64,000 nt of DNA from contig JAGYKE010000005.1 in the NCBI GenBank assembly GCA_018401465.1, positions 62,001 through 126,000 of the forward strand, read 5' to 3'. The position numbers and the translations under genes are program-made. Of this stretch, positions 8,246 through 18,162 are shown in pieces. The notes beneath the pieces were generated by a model, which was not told the DNA's origin, searched no databases, and saw only the letters and a program-made list of their open reading frames with translations. Source of the stretch: Aestuariivita sp. (GTDB lineage: Bacteria; Pseudomonadota; Alphaproteobacteria; Rhodobacterales; Rhodobacteraceae). Positions within the stretch are counted from its first letter, which is position 1, and every line of letters starts with the position of its first letter.

Positions 8246-8994
8246 ACATGCCAGGTCGCGTGCCCCAGCAGCGGCAGCACGATGAACAGCCCCAGAAACC
8301 ACGGGATCAGCGCCACAAAGGTGGCGACGGCGATGAAGGCCGCCCAGCCCAGCATGATCACAGGGTTCTCGATCACGATTCTGACCGACGTGATCATGGC
8401 GGTAACGAAATCGACTTCGCGGTCGAGCAGCAGCGGCAGCGCGATCACCGTGATGGCGTAGAGAAGTGCGGCGAAAGCCGCGCCCAAAGCCGTGCCCACA
8501 GCCAGCATCGCAATCCCGTTCGAGGTGAGAAACACCTCGTAGGATGTTGATATATTGGTCATTGTTGTCAGTCCGAGAAAGAGCGCGAAGATCATGTGGC
8601 CGATGAAGAACCAGAACAGGAAGACCACGATGATGATCGCGCAGATCGACGGCAATTGCCGCCCGCTCTGCCGCAAGATCACCCCGACGACGCCGCCCAG
8701 ATCAAGCGGTTCGCCTGCCTGAAGACGCCGGGACACTTCGTACAGCCCGACTGCCGCGAAGGGGCCGATCAGCGGGAACCCGATCGCGGCCAGCACCAGC
8801 CAGAAGGTTGTGCCCGTCGCCGCGGTGATCCAGGCCATAGCCCAGCCGCCCAAAACGTAGACCCCGGTGAACAGCACTCCGTAAAGCGGCGCGCTGCGCA
8901 TGTCGGACCAGCCGCGGCGCAGCGCCTCGCGCAGGATGGCGGGGCTGGGCGCGGCAAGTTCGGGGACGCCGAATTCAGGATCAGCCTGGGTCAT
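8218..8994 (-). CDS. DUF2189 integral membrane protein
   Basis: 258 residues from ATG at 8994. About six hydrophobic helices are visible: [40 protein letters not shown], a long one rich in Ile/Val/Phe ([19 protein letters not shown]), a Gly/Ala-rich one, [17 protein letters not shown] and the last [20 protein letters not shown]. The LGHATWHVY ending is typical of the DUF2189 family, annotated elsewhere as a cytochrome-c-oxidase-associated-like membrane protein of unknown role. It begins 5 bp after the amidase stop on the same strand, so it is probably cotranscribed with it. Confidence 0.85.
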   Translation of the reverse strand: MTQADPEFGVPELAAPSPAILREALRRGWSDMRSAPLYGVLFTGVYVLGGWAMAWITAATGTTFWLVLAAIGFPLIGPFAAVGLYEVSRRLQAGEPLDLGGVVGVILRQSGRQLPSICAIIIVVFLFWFFIGHMIFALFLGLTTMTNISTSYEVFLTSNGIAMLAVGTALGAAFAALLYAITVIALPLLLDREVDFVTAMITSVRIVIENPVIMLGWAAFIAVATFVALIPWFLGLFIVLPLLGHATWHVYALMRSGG

Positions 8995-8998
8995 GGGG

Positions 8999-10402
8999 TC
9001 ACCTTTGGGGCGGGCGGCGGTCGGGCCAGCGGGTCGCCTCGTGCCATGCCGCGCCGATCTGCAGAAGCCGCTTGTCGGACAGGCGCGGGCCGATAATCTG
9101 CAGGCCCATGGGCAGGCCGTTCTCCCCGAAGCCCGCAGGGACCGCCAGCGTCGGAAGGCCAAGCAGGCTGGCCGGGACGACCACCTGCATCCAGCGGTGA
9201 TAGGTGTCGGCGGCGTGCCCCGCCACATCGGCCGGATAGGACAGCGTCACGTCGAAGGGCCAGACCTGCGCCGTCGGCAGGAGCAGAGCGTCATAGGTTT
9301 CAAAGGCTTGCACGGCGGCCCTGAACCAGTCCGACCGGATCAGGCTGGCCGCGTTGACATCCATCGCCGACAGGGCGCGGCCTGTTGCGATTTCCCATTC
9401 GGCGCTGTCCTTCATGGGCCAGCCCTGATCCATCAGCGGCCCGAGCTTGCCCGCCACCGCCCACGCCCGCAATTCGACCCAGGACCGCCACATGGCGTCT
9501 GCGTCGAAGGGCGCTGCCAGCGGTTCGACCACCGCGCCCATTTCGGCAAAGGTGGCAAGCGCGCTCTCGCAGGTCGCCAGTACGCCGTCCTCGCAGGGGA
9601 ATGCGCCGCCCCAGTCGCCCAGCCAGCCCAGTCGCAGGCCCGTCAGGTCCATGGGTTCGATCGCGCCCACGGGGGCACCTTCGCCACCATGGGGCTGGCG
9701 CGGATCGCGCCCCGAGATGACGTCGAGCAAAAGCCCCAGATCGGTGGGGTTGCGCGCCATCGGACCCAAAGTCGCCAGTTGGTGCAGGAACATCTCGCCC
9801 ACCGGATCGGCGGGCACCCAGCCCCAGGAGGGGCGGAAGCCATAGACGTTGCACCAACCGGCTGGGTTGCGCAGGCTGCCCATCATGTCCGACCCGTCGG
9901 CCAGCGGGATCATGCCCGTGGCCAGCGCCACCGCCGCCCCGCCCGACGATCCCCCCGCTGTGCGCGACGTGTCATAGGGGTTGCGCGTCGCGCCGTAGAC
10001 CGGGTTGAAGGTGTGGCTGCCCAGCCCCCATTCGGGCGTGTTGGTCTTGCCGATCAGGATCGCCCCCGCCGCGCGCATCCGCGCCGCGATCAGGTCATCG
10101 GCCTCGGGCACGAAATTGGCCAGCGCGGGCGAGCCGAATGTCGAGCGCAGCCCCTTGACGTTGACGAGATCCTTGACCGCGATGGGCAGGCCGTGCAACG
10201 GCCCCTGATCGCCCGCATTGTCAGCCGCGCGAGCCTGCGCGATCAGCCTTTCAGGATCTTCCATCCCCACGATGGCATTCAGCCCGGGATTGACGGCCGC
10301 GATCCGGTCCAGTGTTGCGCGCATCAGCTCTTCTGCGGATATCGCGCGGTCGCGCAGCATCGCGCGGAGGCCTGTCGCAGACAGGCGGTGAAGTTCGGTC
10401 AT
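8999..10402 (-). CDS. Amidase of the amidase-signature family
   Basis: 467 residues. The Ser-cisSer-Lys triad is visible: K77 in [10 protein letters not shown]152 in AGGSSGGAA and S176 in [11 protein letters not shown], spaced as in peptide amidase and FAAH. Such enzymes hydrolyse carboxylic amides in the cytoplasm. The sequence resembles GatA but is not the tRNA amidotransferase subunit, since no gatB or gatC is nearby and the C-terminal half differs. Exact substrate unknown. The DUF2189 gene follows 5 bp downstream. Confidence 0.9.
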   Translation of the reverse strand: MTELHRLSATGLRAMLRDRAISAEELMRATLDRIAAVNPGLNAIVGMEDPERLIAQARAADNAGDQGPLHGLPIAVKDLVNVKGLRSTFGSPALANFVPEADDLIAARMRAAGAILIGKTNTPEWGLGSHTFNPVYGATRNPYDTSRTAGGSSGGAAVALATGMIPLADGSDMMGSLRNPAGWCNVYGFRPSWGWVPADPVGEMFLHQLATLGPMARNPTDLGLLLDVISGRDPRQPHGGEGAPVGAIEPMDLTGLRLGWLGDWGGAFPCEDGVLATCESALATFAEMGAVVEPLAAPFDADAMWRSWVELRAWAVAGKLGPLMDQGWPMKDSAEWEIATGRALSAMDVNAASLIRSDWFRAAVQAFETYDALLLPTAQVWPFDVTLSYPADVAGHAADTYHRWMQVVVPASLLGLPTLAVPAGFGENGLPMGLQIIGPRLSDKRLLQIGAAWHEATRWPDRRPPQR

Positions 10403-10478
10403 CGGAGCCTTCCTCCCTTGGCTGGACGCAGCCTAGACAAGGTCGGGGGCAATTGAAAAGATGTGCCGTATCTGCCGG

Positions 10479-11600
10479 TTATTCGGCTTGGGCGTCGGCG
10501 CGGCTTTTGCCCGCCACATTCATCGCCAGCGTCGCGGCCATGAAGGCATCAAGATCGCCGTCCAGCACCCCTTGCGTGTCCGAGGTTTCGTGCAATGTGC
10601 GCAGGTCCTTCACCATCTGGTAGGGCTGCAGGACATAGGACCGGATCTGGTTGCCCCAGCCCGCATCGCCCTTGGCTTCGTGCGCCGCGTTGATCTCGGC
10701 GTTGCGGCGGTCGAGTTCCATCTGATAGAGCCGCGATTTCAGCGCCTTCATGGCGATGTCGCGGTTCTGGTGCTGGGATTTCTCCGAGCTTGTGACGACG
10801 ATCCCGGTGGGATGGTGGGTGATGCGCACGGCCGAGTCGGTCGTGTTCACGTGCTGGCCGCCTGCCCCGCTCGACCGGTAGGTGTCGATGCGGATGTCGG
10901 AGGGGTTCACCTCGATCTCGATGTTGTCATCGACGACCGGGTAGACCCAGACGCTGGCGAAGGACGTCTCGCGCGTGCCCTTCCCGAAGGGCGAGATGCG
11001 CACCAGCCGGTGCACGCCGCTTTCCGATTTCAGCCAGCCATAGGCATTGTGACCGCTGATCTTGTAGGAGACCGACTTGATGCCCGCCTCGCCGCCCGCT
11101 TCCTCGGACTGCATCTCGACCTTGTAGCCCTTCTTTTCGGCCCAACGGACATACATCCGCGCCAGCATCTGCGCCCAGTCGCAGGCTTCGGTCCCGCCGG
11201 CGCCCGCGTTGATTTCAAGGAAGGTGTCGTTGGCATCGGCTTCGCCGCTCAGCAGCGCCTCGAGTTCTTTCTGCGCCGCGCGCGCCCGCAGCGCCTTGAG
11301 CGCCGCCTCGGCCTCGGCGACCACCTCGGCGTCGTCCTCCATATCTCCCAGTTCGATCAGTTCGACATTGTCGGACAGGTCGCGGCGGATGCTGTCATAC
11401 ATCTCCATCGCGTCGACCAGCGCCTGGCGGTCGCGCATCAGCTTCTGCGCCGCTTCGGGATCGTCCCAGAGGTTCGGGTCCTCAACGCGCGCGTTGAATT
11501 CTTCGAGCCGGTGCGCGGCGGTCCTGCGGTCCATGCGCTGCGCCAGAAGGTTCAGCGATTTCTCGATGGCGTCGACGGTGGCTTGCGCTTCTGCCCGCAT
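10479..11600 (-). CDS. prfB: Peptide chain release factor 2
   Basis: Recognises UAA and UGA stop codons and triggers peptide release. The GGQ loop is SSGAGGQHVNTTDSAVRITH and the stop-codon tripeptide SPF lies in RISPFGKGTRETSF. From the ATG at 11600 the protein is 373 residues, the normal size, starting MRAEAQATVDAIEKSLNLL; GAGGGAG lies 11 bases upstream. A start at 11636 would add 12 residues. The frame is continuous, so the programmed +1 frameshift found at codon 25-26 in many bacteria is absent. It follows mrcA by 87 bp on the same strand. Confidence 0.95.
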   Translation of the reverse strand: MRAEAQATVDAIEKSLNLLAQRMDRRTAAHRLEEFNARVEDPNLWDDPEAAQKLMRDRQALVDAMEMYDSIRRDLSDNVELIELGDMEDDAEVVAEAEAALKALRARAAQKELEALLSGEADANDTFLEINAGAGGTEACDWAQMLARMYVRWAEKKGYKVEMQSEEAGGEAGIKSVSYKISGHNAYGWLKSESGVHRLVRISPFGKGTRETSFASVWVYPVVDDNIEIEVNPSDIRIDTYRSSGAGGQHVNTTDSAVRITHHPTGIVVTSSEKSQHQNRDIAMKALKSRLYQMELDRRNAEINAAHEAKGDAGWGNQIRSYVLQPYQMVKDLRTLHETSDTQGVLDGDLDAFMAATLAMNVAGKSRADAQAE

Positions 11601-11687
11601 GGACACGTATGCTCCCTCAATGATGGGACGCGTCATAGCCTGACCGCCCGCGCGTCACAAGACGGCAGGCGGCAAGGACACGCGCTG

Positions 11688-14255
11688 TCAGTAAAGACCG
11701 CCGGAACTCACCGTGCCGAAGGTGGCGCGGGGGCCGACGACGGCGGTGCCGCCCGAGGATGTCGTGACCTGACGCGCGGCCTGCGCGGCCTCTTCATACA
11801 GCGGCAGGTTCGATCCCATGGCGAAGCCGCCATCGAACATCACGCCGAAGATCGGCTCTTCCCCGTCGCGGAAGTATTCGGCGACGACATTCGGCCCCGA
11901 GGCATCGTCGGACAGGCGCGCGCCGGTATAGCGGTCGATCTTGATGAAGCGCCCGCCCGGCGGCACGGCGAAGGGTCCGCCGCCGTATTTCTCGACCGCC
12001 TTGAGCATGAAGTCATTGAAGACCGGGCCGCACATGCCACCGCCCGACGCGCCGCCCGACAGCGTGCGCGGCAGGTCATAGCCGATATAGCAGCCCGCCA
12101 CGATGTTCGAGGTGAAGCCCACGAACCAGACATCGCGGCTGTCGTTCGTCGTGCCGGTCTTGCCCGCTGTGGGCACCGGCAGATTGATCGTGCGCGCCGC
12201 CGTCCCGCGGTCGACCACGCCCTTGAGCATGGAGGTCAGCTGATAGGCGGTGACCGCGTTCATCACCCGTTCGCGGTTCGACCGGATGACCGGGAAAGCC
12301 CCGGGCGCAAGGCTTGCCAATTGGCAATCGACGCAGTCGCGCCGGTCGTGACGGTAGATCGTGTTGCCATAGCGGTCCTGGATACGGTCGACCAGCGTCG
12401 GTTGCACCCGTTCGCCGCCATTGGCGAACATCGCATAGGCCGCGACCATCTTGTAAAGCGTCGTCTCTTCGGCGCCCAGCGAATTGGCCAGGAACAGCCC
12501 CATGTTGTCATAGACGCCGAAGCGTTCGGCATAGCGCGCGACGACGTCCATGCCCACTTCCTGCGCCATGCGGATGGTCATCAGGTTGCGCGACATCTCG
12601 ATGCCGGTGCGCAGGGGCGTCGGCCCGTAGAACTGGTTCGACGCGTTCTGCGGGCGCCACAGGCCCTGCGGCGTCTCGATCTCGATGGGGGCATCGACGA
12701 CGATGGTCGCCGGGCTGTAGCCGCTGTCGAGGGCCGCGGCGAAGACGAAGGGCTTGAAGGACGAGCCCGGCTGGCGCTGCGCCTGCGTCGCGCGGTTGAA
12801 GACCGACTCCTGATAGGAAAAGCCGCCCTGCATGGCGATGACGCGGCCGGTATTGACGTCCATCGCCATGAAGGCGCCCTGCACTTCGGGCACCTGCCGC
12901 AACGACCAGCGCAGGAAGCTGCCATCGGTATCGGCGGTCATCTGGCGCACCAGCACCACGTCGCCCACATCCAGCAGATCGCCCGCCCCGCGCGCTTTCC
13001 GCCCGAGCGTGCCGTCCTCGTTGCGCTTGCGCGCCCAGGTCACGTCCTGCGCCGGGATCCAGTGGCCATCGGCGTCGTTCTCGACATTCTCGATCCCGAT
13101 GCGGGCATCGTTCTGGCCCACTTCGAGCACGACTGCCGGGTACCACTGATGGTCCAGCCAGATGTCGCGGGGTACCTCGGTCTCGGCCAGCGCGGCGCGC
13201 CAGTCCTCTTCCGATCTCAGCTTTTCGGCCGGAATGCGCAGCCCGGTGCCGATCCAGATGCCGCGGTCGCGGTCATAGCTTTCCAGAGCCTTGCGCAGGG
13301 CCTTGGCTGCTTCTTCCTGCATCTCGGCGTCGATGGTGGCGCGCACTGTGAAGCCACCGGTAAAGAATTCGCCTTCGCCGAAATCCTCGCTCAGCTGGCG
13401 GCGGATCTCGTCGGTGAAATAGTCGCGCGGCGGCATCGCGGTGCGGAAGCTTTCGAAATCGCCGTTCTGGACCGACCGCAGCGGCATCGCCACTTCGGTC
13501 TCGAAGCTGGCGCGGTCGAGATAGCCGTTCTCAAACATTTCCCGCAGCACGAAGTTGCGCCGAGCCAGAAGGCGGTCGGCGCGCCGCACCGGGTGATAAT
13601 CCGACGGTGCCTTGGGCAGCGAGGCAAGGAAGGCCGCCTCGTGCGGGGCCAGATCGTCGAGCGTCTTGTTGAAATAGGTCTGCGCCGCCGCCGTCACACC
13701 GTAGGAGTTCTGACCGAGAAAGATCTCGTTGAGGTAAAGTTCGAGGATCGATTCCTTGTCCAGCGTCTCTTCCAGACGGGCGGCCAGAATGATTTCCTTG
13801 ATCTTGCGCTCGGCCTGCCGGTCACCGGACAGCAGGAAGTTCTTCATCACCTGCTGGGTGATTGTGGACGCGCCGCGCAGTGTTTCACCCCGCGACTGAA
13901 CGGCTTCGATCCCTGCGGCGGCAATGCCGCGCATGTCGTATCCCTTGTGGGAATAGAAGTTCTTGTCCTCGGCGCTGATGAAGGCCTGCTTGATGAGGTC
14001 GGGTATCTCCTCGGCCGGGGTGAAGAGGCGGCGTTCCTGCGCGAATTCGTCGATGAGCTGGCCTTCGCCCGAATAGATGCGGCTGATCGTGGGGGGCTGA
14101 TACTGCGCCAGAGACTCGTGGCTGGGCAGGTCGCGGCTGTAGACGAAGAAGATCGCCCCGATCGACAGGGCGACAGCCACGATGCCGAGCGTGAGCGTCG
14201 TGAAGATCGCCCCGAAAAACGACATGATGAACCTAAGCACCCGCAAACCCCTCAT
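11688..14255 (-). CDS. mrcA: Penicillin-binding protein 1A (bifunctional murein synthase)
   Basis: Inner-membrane enzyme that polymerises and cross-links peptidoglycan; 855 residues. An N-terminal anchor (about residues 10-40) is followed by the glycosyltransferase domain with catalytic E96 in ISAEDKNFYSHKG and the ASTITQQVMKNFLL motif. The transpeptidase domain has the SxxK serine in QPGSSFKPF, an SRN-like SRNLM and the KTG box in AGKTGTTND. The PBP1A-type insertion lies between the two domains. Gene order amiC-mrcA-prfB on one strand fits a cell-wall operon. Confidence 0.96.
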   Translation of the reverse strand: MRGLRVLRFIMSFFGAIFTTLTLGIVAVALSIGAIFFVYSRDLPSHESLAQYQPPTISRIYSGEGQLIDEFAQERRLFTPAEEIPDLIKQAFISAEDKNFYSHKGYDMRGIAAAGIEAVQSRGETLRGASTITQQVMKNFLLSGDRQAERKIKEIILAARLEETLDKESILELYLNEIFLGQNSYGVTAAAQTYFNKTLDDLAPHEAAFLASLPKAPSDYHPVRRADRLLARRNFVLREMFENGYLDRASFETEVAMPLRSVQNGDFESFRTAMPPRDYFTDEIRRQLSEDFGEGEFFTGGFTVRATIDAEMQEEAAKALRKALESYDRDRGIWIGTGLRIPAEKLRSEEDWRAALAETEVPRDIWLDHQWYPAVVLEVGQNDARIGIENVENDADGHWIPAQDVTWARKRNEDGTLGRKARGAGDLLDVGDVVLVRQMTADTDGSFLRWSLRQVPEVQGAFMAMDVNTGRVIAMQGGFSYQESVFNRATQAQRQPGSSFKPFVFAAALDSGYSPATIVVDAPIEIETPQGLWRPQNASNQFYGPTPLRTGIEMSRNLMTIRMAQEVGMDVVARYAERFGVYDNMGLFLANSLGAEETTLYKMVAAYAMFANGGERVQPTLVDRIQDRYGNTIYRHDRRDCVDCQLASLAPGAFPVIRSNRERVMNAVTAYQLTSMLKGVVDRGTAARTINLPVPTAGKTGTTNDSRDVWFVGFTSNIVAGCYIGYDLPRTLSGGASGGGMCGPVFNDFMLKAVEKYGGGPFAVPPGGRFIKIDRYTGARLSDDASGPNVVAEYFRDGEEPIFGVMFDGGFAMGSNLPLYEEAAQAARQVTTSSGGTAVVGPRATFGTVSSGGLY

Positions 14256-14339
14256 GATCAGGTCGCTCCAGTATAGGGAGTGCGGCGGGACGCGTCAAAA
14301 CACGAACGCCTGACAGGGCGGCCATTCCCCGCCGACCCC

Positions 14340-15563
14340 TCAATTGCGCACCAGCGGGCGCCGCGCCGCATCCTCGCGCGCCCAGAGCTGCAGGCCAAGG
14401 CGGATGCCTTCGGCCATGCGGGCCCGCCATTCCGGGTCCTGCAGGTTCTTCAGGTCACGCGGGCTTGACAGGAAGCCGATCTCGACCAGAACCGACGGGA
14501 TGTCTGCCGCCTTGAGCACCGAGAAGGCCGCGCGCCGCAGCGGGCGGCGGTTCATCGGCCCGCCCCCCTGCCCCATCCCTTCGATCAAAGCGCGGGCCAG
14601 ATGTTCGGTGCGCGGTTGCGTTTCCTGCCGGGCCAGATCGAGAAGGATGCCCGTCACCTGATCATCCGCCGCCGACAGGTCGATGCCGGAGAGAAGATCG
14701 TCGCGGTCGTGCCGTTCGGCCAGCGCCGCAGAGGCCTCGTCGCTCGCCTCCTTCGACAGGACATAGACGGTCGCACCATGCGCGCCGCCTTCGGCCAGCG
14801 CATCGGCATGCAGGGACAGAAAGATGTCGGCCTGCGCGTCATGGGCAATGGCGATGCGCCGGTCGAGCGAAACGAAGTAATCCCCGGTGCGGGTCTGGAT
14901 CACCTCGAACCCGCCCGCGCGGCGCAGCGCGTCTTCCAGTTCGCGCGCGAAGGTCAGCATCAGGGTCTTTTCGTTGATGGCCCCCCGTTCCGCCCCGGAA
15001 TCGACGCCCCCATGCCCCGGGTCAAGCACGACGCGGATCACGCCATCCCGGCGCGGGCGGGGTTCCGCCAGTTGCGCGGGCGGCGGCAGGTCCCAGCGGG
15101 GATCGCGGGGCGCGCCCACGGCGGCGGCAAAGTCGGCCTCGGACCCCGGCGCAAGGCGCAAAGACAGGACCGCGCCGCCTGATTGGGCATCAGTGCGCAT
15201 CTCTGCCGTCTGCAGCAGCAGCGGCTGTTCAAGCAGCGCCACCATGCGCGTCCAGCCCGGACGATAGCGGCCCGCGCGCAGGTCGCTCACCACGGCGCTC
15301 TGGTCGAAGGCGGCGGTGTCCAGGCCGGTCCAGTCCACCTCGCGGAAGTCGATCACCAGCCTGCGCGGCGCGTCGAGCATGAAGACCCGCCAGGGCACGC
15401 CTTGCGACAGGGTCAGGCGCAGATCGACCGCGCCACCGCGCGCATCGCTTAATGCACTTTGCGACGGATCCACACGCGCAAGACCGGAAAGATCCTGCGC
15501 CCGTGCGGCGGATGCCCAGATCATGCCCGCACACAGGGCCAGAAGCGCCAGAAATCGTGTCAT
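14340..15563 (-). CDS. amiC: N-acetylmuramoyl-L-alanine amidase (AmiC type)
   Basis: Periplasmic zinc hydrolase cutting the lactyl-amide bond of murein during daughter-cell separation; 407 residues. A signal peptide MTRFLALLALCAGMIWASAA ends before AQDL. Residues about 40-150 form an AMIN localisation domain, then a linker PPPAQLAEPRPRRDG, then the Amidase_3 catalytic domain starting VIRVVLDPGHGGVDSGAERG (first zinc His), with the catalytic Glu zone ALIEGMGQ... and VLVEIGFLSSPRD near the end. It is the first gene of the amiC-mrcA-prfB run. Confidence 0.94.
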   Translation of the reverse strand: MTRFLALLALCAGMIWASAARAQDLSGLARVDPSQSALSDARGGAVDLRLTLSQGVPWRVFMLDAPRRLVIDFREVDWTGLDTAAFDQSAVVSDLRAGRYRPGWTRMVALLEQPLLLQTAEMRTDAQSGGAVLSLRLAPGSEADFAAAVGAPRDPRWDLPPPAQLAEPRPRRDGVIRVVLDPGHGGVDSGAERGAINEKTLMLTFARELEDALRRAGGFEVIQTRTGDYFVSLDRRIAIAHDAQADIFLSLHADALAEGGAHGATVYVLSKEASDEASAALAERHDRDDLLSGIDLSAADDQVTGILLDLARQETQPRTEHLARALIEGMGQGGGPMNRRPLRRAAFSVLKAADIPSVLVEIGFLSSPRDLKNLQDPEWRARMAEGIRLGLQLWAREDAARRPLVRN

Positions 15564-15613
15564 CCACTCAGCCTCTTTCCGGCCCTGTCAGTCCGGGCCG
15601 TTCCGCCGTCAGA

Positions 15614-16798
15614 TTACACGTTTTGCGTGGTTTGGGAAACCACGCCGCGCGCCTGCATGAACGCGCGCAGCCGGTCGAGACCTTCGGCAATGTCTTCGGT
15701 CGAGCGGGCGTAGGAAAACCGCAGCGTGCCATGCCCCCGCACCGGGTCGAAATCGAGCCCCGGCGTCACCGCGACGCCCGCGTTGTCGAGGATTTCCGCC
15801 GCGAAGGCGCGGCTGTCATCGGTCAGGTCCGAGACATCGGCATAGACGTAGAAGGCCCCGTCCGGCGGCGCGATCCTCGTGAAGCCCGCCTTTGGCAGAC
15901 CGTCAAGCACCAGCGCACGGTTGCGGGCATAGACAGCAAGGTTCGCCTGCAACTCGTCCGCGCACTCCATCGCCGCCAGAGCCGCGACCTGCGCCACATG
16001 CGGCGCGCAGATGAAGAGGTTCTGCGCCAGCCGTTCCACCCGGCGCACGTGATCCTCGGGCACAACCATCCAGCCCACGCGCCAGCCCGTCATCGAGAAA
16101 TACTTCGAGAAGGAATTGATCACATAGGCCTCGTCCGTGATCTGCAGCGCCGTCACCGCCTTCGCCTCGTATTCGAGCCCGTGATAGATCTCGTCGCTGA
16201 CGAAGGACGCGCCCATGTCCTGCGCTGCCCCGATCAGCGCGCCAAGCGCGGCACGGTCGAGCATCGTGCCCGTGGGGTTGGCGGGGCTGGCCACCAGAAG
16301 GCCCCTGAGGTCCTGCCCGGCCAGATCGGCAGGCACCGGCTGGTAGCGGTTTTCGGGTGCGGCGGGCAGATCGACCGGCACAAGGTCGAGCGCGCGCAGG
16401 ATCTGGCGGTAGGACGGATAGCCCGGCGCGCCGATGCCCACGCGGTCGCCGGTGTCGAACAGCGCCGTGAACGACAGGATGAACGCCCCCGACGACCCCG
16501 AGGTCACGATGACCCGGTCAGGGTTCAGATCGACGCCGTACCAGTCGCCGTAAAGCCGCGCGATGCGCGCGCGCAGCGCGGGCAGGCCCAGCGACACGGT
16601 ATATCCCAGCGCAGTGTCGCCCATGGCGCGCGCGACGGCGGCGACCGCGCCCTGCGGCGCGCCGGTGCCGGGCTGGCCCACTTCCATGTGGATGATGCGA
16701 CGGCCTGCCTCTTCGGCGCGGCGGGCGGCCTCCATCACGTCCATCACGATGAAGGGATCGACGTCCGATCGTCTTGATGTCCGCATCGAAATCCTCAT
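15614..16798 (-). CDS. Pyridoxal-phosphate aminotransferase, class I/II
   Basis: About 394 residues. Fold-type I features: VGQPGTGAPQGAV near the N-terminus, TSGSSGAFILSFTALF, SPANPTGTML, SDEIYHGL with the PLP-pyridine Asp, and the Schiff-base lysine in NSFSKYFSMTGWRVGW. The carboxylate-binding Arg is in GTLRFSYARS. It belongs to the aspartate/alanine-type aminotransferases; substrate uncertain. The start at 16798 has GGAG seven bases upstream; an in-frame ATG at 16786 with AGGA is nearly as good. Only 11 bp separate it from the divergent protease gene. Confidence 0.9.
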   Translation of the reverse strand: MRISMRTSRRSDVDPFIVMDVMEAARRAEEAGRRIIHMEVGQPGTGAPQGAVAAVARAMGDTALGYTVSLGLPALRARIARLYGDWYGVDLNPDRVIVTSGSSGAFILSFTALFDTGDRVGIGAPGYPSYRQILRALDLVPVDLPAAPENRYQPVPADLAGQDLRGLLVASPANPTGTMLDRAALGALIGAAQDMGASFVSDEIYHGLEYEAKAVTALQITDEAYVINSFSKYFSMTGWRVGWMVVPEDHVRRVERLAQNLFICAPHVAQVAALAAMECADELQANLAVYARNRALVLDGLPKAGFTRIAPPDGAFYVYADVSDLTDDSRAFAAEILDNAGVAVTPGLDFDPVRGHGTLRFSYARSTEDIAEGLDRLRAFMQARGVVSQTTQNV

Positions 16799-16809
16799 GC
16801 TTGGGCTCC

Positions 16810-18162
16810 ATGCGGTTTGATCGACATTTCCCGACAAGGTCAATCCCGGCGACCCTTCTGGCGCTGGCGCTGATGTTTGCCTGCGCCCTGCCCGTGCGGG
16901 CGCAGGGGCTCTTGCGCGATGCCGATATCGAACACGGGCTGCGCCAGCTGGCCGCGCCGATCCTGCGGGCGGCCGGGCTGAACCCAGCGCGGATTCCGAT
17001 CCTCGTGGTCAATGACGGGTCGATGAACGCCTTCGTCATCAGTAACAACGCGATCTTCATCCATTACGGGATGATCTTCGCGCTGGACGAACCCGGCATG
17101 CTGCAAGCGGTCATCGCGCATGAGGCCGCGCATATTGCCAATGGTCATATCGCACGGCGCAACGCCAACATGCGCAGCGCGCGCACGATGGCGGGTCTGG
17201 GGATGGCACTGGCGGCGGCGGCCGCGGCGGGGGGTGCGGGCGATGCGGTGGCAGGCATCGCCATGGGCACGCAGAGCTCCGCGCTGCGCGGCTTTCTCAA
17301 GCATACCCGGGCCGAGGAATCCGCTGCCGACCGGTCGGCAGCGCGCTTCATGATCGATGCGGGGATCAGCCCCACGGGCCTTCTGAAGGTGCACCGTCTC
17401 TTCCGCGGGCAAGAGGCGCTGTCCGAAGCGCGCCAAGATCCCTACATGCGGTCGCATCCGCTGACGAGCGACCGGGTGCGCGCCGCAGAAGCCTTTGTCG
17501 CCGCCTATGGCGACCGCGGACCGACCTCGGCCGAAGCCGCCTATTGGCATGCCCGCGTGCGCGGCAAGCTGTCGGCCTTCATCCGCTCGCCAAAATGGAC
17601 GTTGGAGCGCGCCGACGAAGAGGCGCATGCCGACATCCGGCTGATGCGCGAGGCCATTTCCTGGCACCGCCGGTCGGACGCTGCGCGCGCGATGCGCGCC
17701 ATCGACGCGGCCATCGCCGCGCGCGGCGGGCGCGATCCGTTCTACTATGATCTCAAGGGCCAGATCCTGCTCGAAAGCCGCCAGTTCGGCGCCGCGGTCG
17801 CGGCCTATCAGACCGCCGTGTCGCTGGGCGGCAACGATGCGCAGATCCTGGGCGGGCTGGGGCGCGCGCAACTGGCCGCGGGCCAGCCGAAGGCGGCGAT
17901 ATCCACGCTCGAGGCTGCGCGCACCCGCGATTTCGGCGACGCGCGGGTTCTGCGCGATCTGGGCCAGGCCTATGCCCAGACGGGCCAGACGGGCATGGCC
18001 TCGGTCGCGGTGGCGGAACGCTATGCGCTGCTTGGCCGGCTTGACGATGCGGGGATACATGCGGAACGCGCCATGGGGCTTCTGCCTCGCGGAAGTGTGG
18101 GTTGGCGTCGGGCCGAAGATGTGTTCATTGCCTACGAGCAAGACAAGAAACGGAGACGCTGA
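16810..18162 (+). CDS. M48-family metalloprotease with TPR region (BepA-like)
   Basis: 450 residues from ATG at 16810: a signal peptide (about residues 1-32, ending PVRAQ), then a zinc metalloprotease domain with HEAAH (H104, E105, H108) in VIAHEAAHIANGH and the third-ligand zone EESAADRSAARFM. The C-terminal about 200 residues are helical repeats of TPR type (YYDLKGQILLESRQFGAAVA and similar). This is the architecture of BepA/YfgC, the periplasmic outer-membrane-protein quality-control protease. The DsbA-like gene starts immediately after its stop, a sensible pairing for envelope protein folding. Confidence 0.92.
   Translation: MRFDRHFPTRSIPATLLALALMFACALPVRAQGLLRDADIEHGLRQLAAPILRAAGLNPARIPILVVNDGSMNAFVISNNAIFIHYGMIFALDEPGMLQAVIAHEAAHIANGHIARRNANMRSARTMAGLGMALAAAAAAGGAGDAVAGIAMGTQSSALRGFLKHTRAEESAADRSAARFMIDAGISPTGLLKVHRLFRGQEALSEARQDPYMRSHPLTSDRVRAAEAFVAAYGDRGPTSAEAAYWHARVRGKLSAFIRSPKWTLERADEEAHADIRLMREAISWHRRSDAARAMRAIDAAIAARGGRDPFYYDLKGQILLESRQFGAAVAAYQTAVSLGGNDAQILGGLGRAQLAAGQPKAAISTLEAARTRDFGDARVLRDLGQAYAQTGQTGMASVAVAERYALLGRLDDAGIHAERAMGLLPRGSVGWRRAEDVFIAYEQDKKRRR

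Noticed and set aside
10479-11636. Programmed frameshift in prfB
   Set aside because: The frame is open from start to end with no internal TGA near codon 26, so no frameshift is needed.
10461-14276. Open frame of more than 1200 codons on the plus strand
   Set aside because: It is antisense to prfB and mrcA, whose catalytic motifs are intact. Its His/Arg/Asp-rich translation is the usual mirror of GC-rich coding DNA.
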